This document shows positions 60,897-64,000 of a stretch of DNA of 64,000 bases, in pieces. The DNA lies in contig NZ_JAJCVJ010000001.1 in the NCBI RefSeq assembly GCF_020567425.1, positions 62,001 through 126,000 on the forward strand. Reading direction: 5' to 3'. Source of the stretch: Salinirubrum litoreum (GTDB lineage Archaea > Halobacteriota > Halobacteria > Halobacteriales > Haloferacaceae). The stretch's first letter is position 1, and the number at the start of each line of letters is the position of its first letter. The notes under the pieces were generated by a model. It was not told where the DNA came from. It did no database searches and saw only the letters and a list, made by a program, of their open reading frames with translations. A program made the translations under genes and the position numbers.

Positions 60897-62027
60897 GTGC
60901 CCTCCAGACGCACGTTGCTCGCCGCCTGCGGAACCGCAGTCGTCGGCTCGCTCGCCGGTTGTGTCGACAGCCTCGGCATCGGCGGTCCCGAGGGAACCGA
61001 GTGGACCACCGACGTCACGGACACGTTCGACCCGGCACCGCTCGTCGCGAGCGAGACGGTGGTCGCGGTCGGGGTTCGGGACGGCGGCATCGAACCGACC
61101 CGCGTCCACGCGGTCGAGAAAGCCACCGGCGAGTCGCGCTGGACCGCCGACCTCGGCCGACTCACCGGGACCGCCGTGGACGACGACCACGTCTACGTCG
61201 GCCTGCACGGGGGCGACGGCGCGACCGTCGTCGCGTTCGACCTCCGCTCCGGCGACCGGGTGTGGGAACGCCGCGTCGACTCGCTCGCCTCCGCGACCGC
61301 GCTGGACGACGGAACGCTCTACGTGGCGAACAGGGGACTGACGGCAATCGACACGGCAGACGGCTCGGTTCGGTGGCACCGCAACCGACTCGACGGGACT
61401 CGCTTCACGATCCTCGCCGCTCCGGAGGATCAACTGACCGCGAGCGACGGGAGGGTCTACTACGGCGGGGGCGGTGGTGTCGTCGCGGTCGATGGCTCCG
61501 ACGGCACCGAACGATGGACGTGGAGCGGCGAGGACTGGCGGACGACGACCGCCGGGCCGGATCGGTTCGATGGGAGCACCGGAGACGGCGAGCGTGTCTA
61601 CGTCGGCGGCGAGGACGCCGTGAGTCTCGCGCGTCTCGATGCCGGGGGGACCGAACGCTGGACGCGAGGCTTCGGCCGGGCGCGAGTCGCCGGCATCCAC
61701 GCCGAGGGCGTCCTGCAGGTGGCGACCGGCACACGCGGCGGATTCGGTGGCTCGGGCCGGTTCGGGACCGTCTACGAGGTCGATCCGGCCGACGGCAGCG
61801 AGACAGACGAGTTCCGATTCGACGCGCCGATTCGCCGGACAGCGTCGAGTGACGAGTCGTTCGTGGTCGTCACCGAGGAGAACGAAGTGAGTCGCTTCGA
61901 GTCCGACGGCACCGGTCCCGACCTCCGGCACACGTTCGACGCGGGCGTCACGGCCGGCACCGACGACGACGGCGTCTACGTCCACACCGACGACGGGCGA
62001 CTGCTGGCGGTGGACGCCACCGGCTGA
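60897..62027 (+). CDS. PQQ-repeat (beta-propeller) lipoprotein
   Basis: 376 residues, GTG start, then PSRRTLLAACGTAVVGSLAGC: twin-arginine signal and lipobox. The mature part has at least six PQQ-type blades, for example VHAVEKATGESRWTADL, VVAFDLRSGDRVWERRV, AIDTADGSVRWHRN, VVAVDGSDGTERWTW and LARLDAGGTERWTRGF, with the repeated xGxxxW pattern. Such exported propellers often assist outer-surface protein assembly or bind other proteins; BamB is a known relative. GGTTTACC near 60867 is the TATA box and fits the GTG. Confidence 0.85.
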   Translation: MPSRRTLLAACGTAVVGSLAGCVDSLGIGGPEGTEWTTDVTDTFDPAPLVASETVVAVGVRDGGIEPTRVHAVEKATGESRWTADLGRLTGTAVDDDHVYVGLHGGDGATVVAFDLRSGDRVWERRVDSLASATALDDGTLYVANRGLTAIDTADGSVRWHRNRLDGTRFTILAAPEDQLTASDGRVYYGGGGGVVAVDGSDGTERWTWSGEDWRTTTAGPDRFDGSTGDGERVYVGGEDAVSLARLDAGGTERWTRGFGRARVAGIHAEGVLQVATGTRGGFGGSGRFGTVYEVDPADGSETDEFRFDAPIRRTASSDESFVVVTEENEVSRFESDGTGPDLRHTFDAGVTAGTDDDGVYVHTDDGRLLAVDATG

Positions 62028-62071
62028 CTCGACCGCGAGAAACGTCGAGAAGCGACAGCCGTCGCGACTCC

Positions 62072-63043
62072 TCAGAACAACGCGTCCGACTCGTCGAGAA
62101 TCCGGGCGGGACCGCCGACCTCCCACACTTCGGTCTCGACGCCGCAGTCCGCGACGGCCGCCTCCACCTCGTCCACGTACTCGGCGGTCGTGTTGACGTA
62201 CACCGACGCGCCGGTGTCCGTGGAGAAGTAGACCGGGACGTCCTCCTTTCGCAACTCGCGCACGGCGTTGAAGATGGCGATGGTGCGCGGCTGCCAGTAG
62301 ACCCAGCCGGCCGGACCGGTCATCGTCGTCGCGGCGAGCGACAGCGAGTCGTGTTCCGCGAGTTCGAAGGTGCGCTCGAAGTCCGCCGCACGCAGGGCGT
62401 CGCGGGCCTCGTCGATCTGTTCGTGGATGTGGGCCATCCGGGCCTGGAACATGTGGCTGTCCTCGGCCTCCGCGTGGGCCTGCTCCGTCTCCTTGTACGC
62501 CGGGACGAGTCCCGAGACGATGCGCAGGTCGTCTTCGAGGTCGCTCTCGACGCGGTAGGAGCGACAGTCCGCGTCGTTCATCCCGCTGTGGAGCTGTGAG
62601 AACGCCCCTGTGACCGCGCGGGCCGCCGAGGCGGAGCCGCGCCGGGCGATTGTCGAGACCTCCGGGCGGGAGAGGTCCATGCCGGCGGCGGTCGACAGTG
62701 CCATCGCGGCGGCCGCGAAGCCGGACGCCGAGGAGCCGAAGCCGACGTTCGTGGGGAAGGAGTTCTCCGATTCGAGGCGGACGGGGTGGTCGACGCCGGC
62801 GCGGGCGCGGACCTCGTCGACGACCGAGTCGATGCGTTCCGCGCCGCGACCGTCGACCGTCTCGCCGTCGACGACGTAGACGTCATCGCTGGCGTCGGGC
62901 TGGAACTCGACGGTCGTGGTCGTGTTCGAGGGGGCGGTACAGACGCTGATGCTGTCGTGGTACGGGAGTCGCATCTCGTGGTCGCGCATCCCGTGGTACT
63001 TGACGAGCCCCTGGATCGGGTGGGCACGCGCGGTCGCCTTCAT
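62072..63043 (-). CDS. mvaD: Phosphomevalonate decarboxylase (haloarchaeal MvaD)
   Basis: 323 residues, GHMP fold. It shows KATARAHPIQGLVKYHGMRD, the nucleotide loop NVGFGSSASGFAAAAMALS, SQLHSGMNDADCRSY and the catalytic Asp in YFSTDTGASVYVNT. The haloarchaeal enzyme decarboxylates phosphomevalonate to isopentenyl phosphate in the modified mevalonate pathway for lipid isoprenoids; classical MvaD uses the diphosphate. A GTTTAACC TATA box (plus 63067-63074) is correctly spaced for a leaderless ATG at 63043. Confidence 0.9.
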   Translation of the reverse strand: MKATARAHPIQGLVKYHGMRDHEMRLPYHDSISVCTAPSNTTTTVEFQPDASDDVYVVDGETVDGRGAERIDSVVDEVRARAGVDHPVRLESENSFPTNVGFGSSASGFAAAAMALSTAAGMDLSRPEVSTIARRGSASAARAVTGAFSQLHSGMNDADCRSYRVESDLEDDLRIVSGLVPAYKETEQAHAEAEDSHMFQARMAHIHEQIDEARDALRAADFERTFELAEHDSLSLAATTMTGPAGWVYWQPRTIAIFNAVRELRKEDVPVYFSTDTGASVYVNTTAEYVDEVEAAVADCGVETEVWEVGGPARILDESDALF

Positions 63044-63125
63044 ACTCCAACCGCCGGCAGACTCCCGGTTAAACGTCCCGATAGCCGGTGGCGACTGGTC
63101 CCCGGCGTCCGCGTTCGTCGGGAGT

Positions 63126-63656
63126 TCAGTCCTGGTCGAACTCGTCGGCCAGCAAGCCGAAGTGGCACAGATCGACGCGCTCGCCGCCGACGAACGCCTC
63201 CTGCCGATGGACGCCCTCCCGCTGGAAGCCGACCTTCTCCAGGACGCGCCGGGACCCCGGATTCGTCGCGTACGCCTCGGCGACGACCTTGTCCAGTCGG
63301 CGTTCGTCGAAGGCGTACCGGCTGATGGTCCGAACCGCGTCGGTGCAGTAGCCCTCGCCCCACGCCTCCGGCGCGACCATGTAGCCGAGTTCGCCGGTGC
63401 CCCACGTCTCGTTGACGTGCATGCCGACGGTGCCGACCGGGTCGCCGTCGACGCAGATCAGGAGATGCACGTCGGTCTCCTCCTGGGAGACCTGCTCGTA
63501 CCACTCCTCCTCCTGTTTCATCGTCTTCGGTGTCGCGGAGCCGAGCGACTGCCAGACCTCGGGGTCGTTGACGACGCGCTGGACGAACGGCAGGTCTTCT
63601 TCGTCGACCGGGTTCAGCGTGACCGTCTCGCCGTGGAGGAACGGTGGACCGGGCAT
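63126..63656 (-). CDS. GNAT-family N-acetyltransferase
   Basis: 176 residues. RimJ/RimL-like: FLHGETVTLNPVDEEDLPFV, ETWGTGELGYMVAPEAWGEG, then CTDAVRTISRYAFDERRLDK and VVAEAYATNPGSRRVLEKVG. Substrate unknown. I start at MPGPPFL (63656), since the 30 codons upstream are not typical of the family, although a GTG at 63713 is possible. It is downstream of the gamma-glutamyltransferase on the same strand. Confidence 0.85.
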   Translation of the reverse strand: MPGPPFLHGETVTLNPVDEEDLPFVQRVVNDPEVWQSLGSATPKTMKQEEEWYEQVSQEETDVHLLICVDGDPVGTVGMHVNETWGTGELGYMVAPEAWGEGYCTDAVRTISRYAFDERRLDKVVAEAYATNPGSRRVLEKVGFQREGVHRQEAFVGGERVDLCHFGLLADEFDQD

Positions 63657-63720
63657 ACCCGACTCGACGCGAGTGAGCGACTTGAACGTGTCCGGGGTGT
63701 GCAATCGAGCCACAGGCGGT

Positions 63721-64000
63721 TCAGAACCCCATCGCCGCGCCGTCACGCCGGGGGTCGGAGCCGGCGATCAGCGTGCCGTCCGAGTCGCGGTAGACGATCT
63801 GACCGCCGCCCCAGTGGCCGCCCGCGTCGAAGAACTCGTCCTCCTCGACGACGCGGTGTCCTCTGCCCCGGAGGTTCGTCACGACCGACTCCGGGATGCG
63901 GTTCGTCTCCAGTGCGACGCGCTGGCCCTCGAGCCACCGGAACCGCGGTGCGTCGAGCGCGGCCTGCGGGTTCAGCCCGTCCGTCAGGTTGGCGACGACC
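63721..64000 (-). CDS. Gamma-glutamyltransferase, C-terminal end (5' part outside window)
   Basis: The last 92 residues of a gene whose start is beyond the window. It contains NPQAALDAPRFRWLEG, the RGRGHRVVEEDEFFDAG-type strand, HWGGGQIVYR and ends GSDPRRDGAAMGF, the standard gamma-glutamyltransferase small-subunit C terminus. The catalytic Thr is not in the visible part. It cleaves gamma-glutamyl bonds, in haloarchaea possibly gamma-glutamylcysteine. A GNAT gene follows on the same strand after about 64 bases. Confidence 0.9.
   Translation of the reverse strand, partial: VVANLTDGLNPQAALDAPRFRWLEGQRVALETNRIPESVVTNLRGRGHRVVEEDEFFDAGGHWGGGQIVYRDSDGTLIAGSDPRRDGAAMGF

Noticed and set aside
1-64000. 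Search for CRISPR, insertion sequences, integrases, prophage and rRNA
   Set aside because: No repeat-spacer array, transposase or integrase motif, or rRNA-like segment was seen on either strand.

Overview
The window is chromosomal DNA from a halophilic archaeon (class Halobacteria). The signs are very high G+C, strongly acidic proteins, C/G third codon positions, and many genes whose ATG or GTG lies about 25-30 bases after a TATA-like box, which means leaderless transcripts. Recognised genes are typical of haloarchaea: lactate permease with Lut proteins, PRC-barrel CdpB, KorAB, UPF0179, phosphomevalonate decarboxylase and an XPB/Bax1 pair. I cannot fix the genus. I see no insertion sequence, integrase, prophage, CRISPR array, rRNA or plasmid origin, so this looks like core chromosome. 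There are two tRNAs: Lys(CTT) at 16452-16525 (+) and Leu(CAA) at 27871-27954 (-).

Region 1 (1-2400) holds the end of a DUF1998 helicase, a small protein with an S/T-rich insert, and an overlapping pair of small membrane proteins. Region 2 (2446-13141) is a lactate-utilisation island: a FAD/Fe-S D-2-hydroxyacid dehydrogenase and lactate permease on the minus strand, then divergently a winged-helix regulator, an Nramp-like carrier without the usual metal ligands, LutC, and a LutB-LutA fusion. Its intergenic DNA carries clear direct and inverted repeats that look like operators. A PRC-barrel cell-division protein (13244) and a TrkA-N/DHH protein follow.

Region 3 (15132-30653) holds mostly housekeeping genes: a polytopic membrane protein, tRNA-Lys, a SOUL protein, a monooxygenase-fold protein, an MFS carrier, a P2A-type ATPase, an RNA m5C methyltransferase with a partner, Bax1 and XPB separated by a lipoprotein gene, tRNA-Leu, DUF309, an M14-type hydrolase, a cupin and UPF0179. 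Region 4 (30845-38309) has a GCS2-fold ligase, korAB, a Cys-rich protein, a flavin reductase, rtcB and a lipoprotein.

Region 5 (38351-47513) is a carbohydrate locus. A 1514-residue protein with two GH15 modules is transcribed away from an overlapping pair: a GH13 amylase and a GH13-like protein resembling glucosylglycerol hydrolase. A second GH13 enzyme, an alpha-glucosidase type, lies at 55351. Together they suggest intracellular breakdown of alpha-glucans or glucosyl compounds.

Region 6 (47638-64000) contains a membrane protein, a 42-residue acidic ORF, an aminotransferase-RidA pair, GNAT enzymes, a HAD phosphatase, a FAD oxidoreductase, beta-RFAP synthase, a RecA/KaiC-like protein without the P-loop lysine, a glutathionyl-hydroquinone-reductase-type enzyme, a BtpA protein, a type II NADH-dehydrogenase-like protein, a PQQ-repeat lipoprotein, phosphomevalonate decarboxylase and the end of a gamma-glutamyltransferase.
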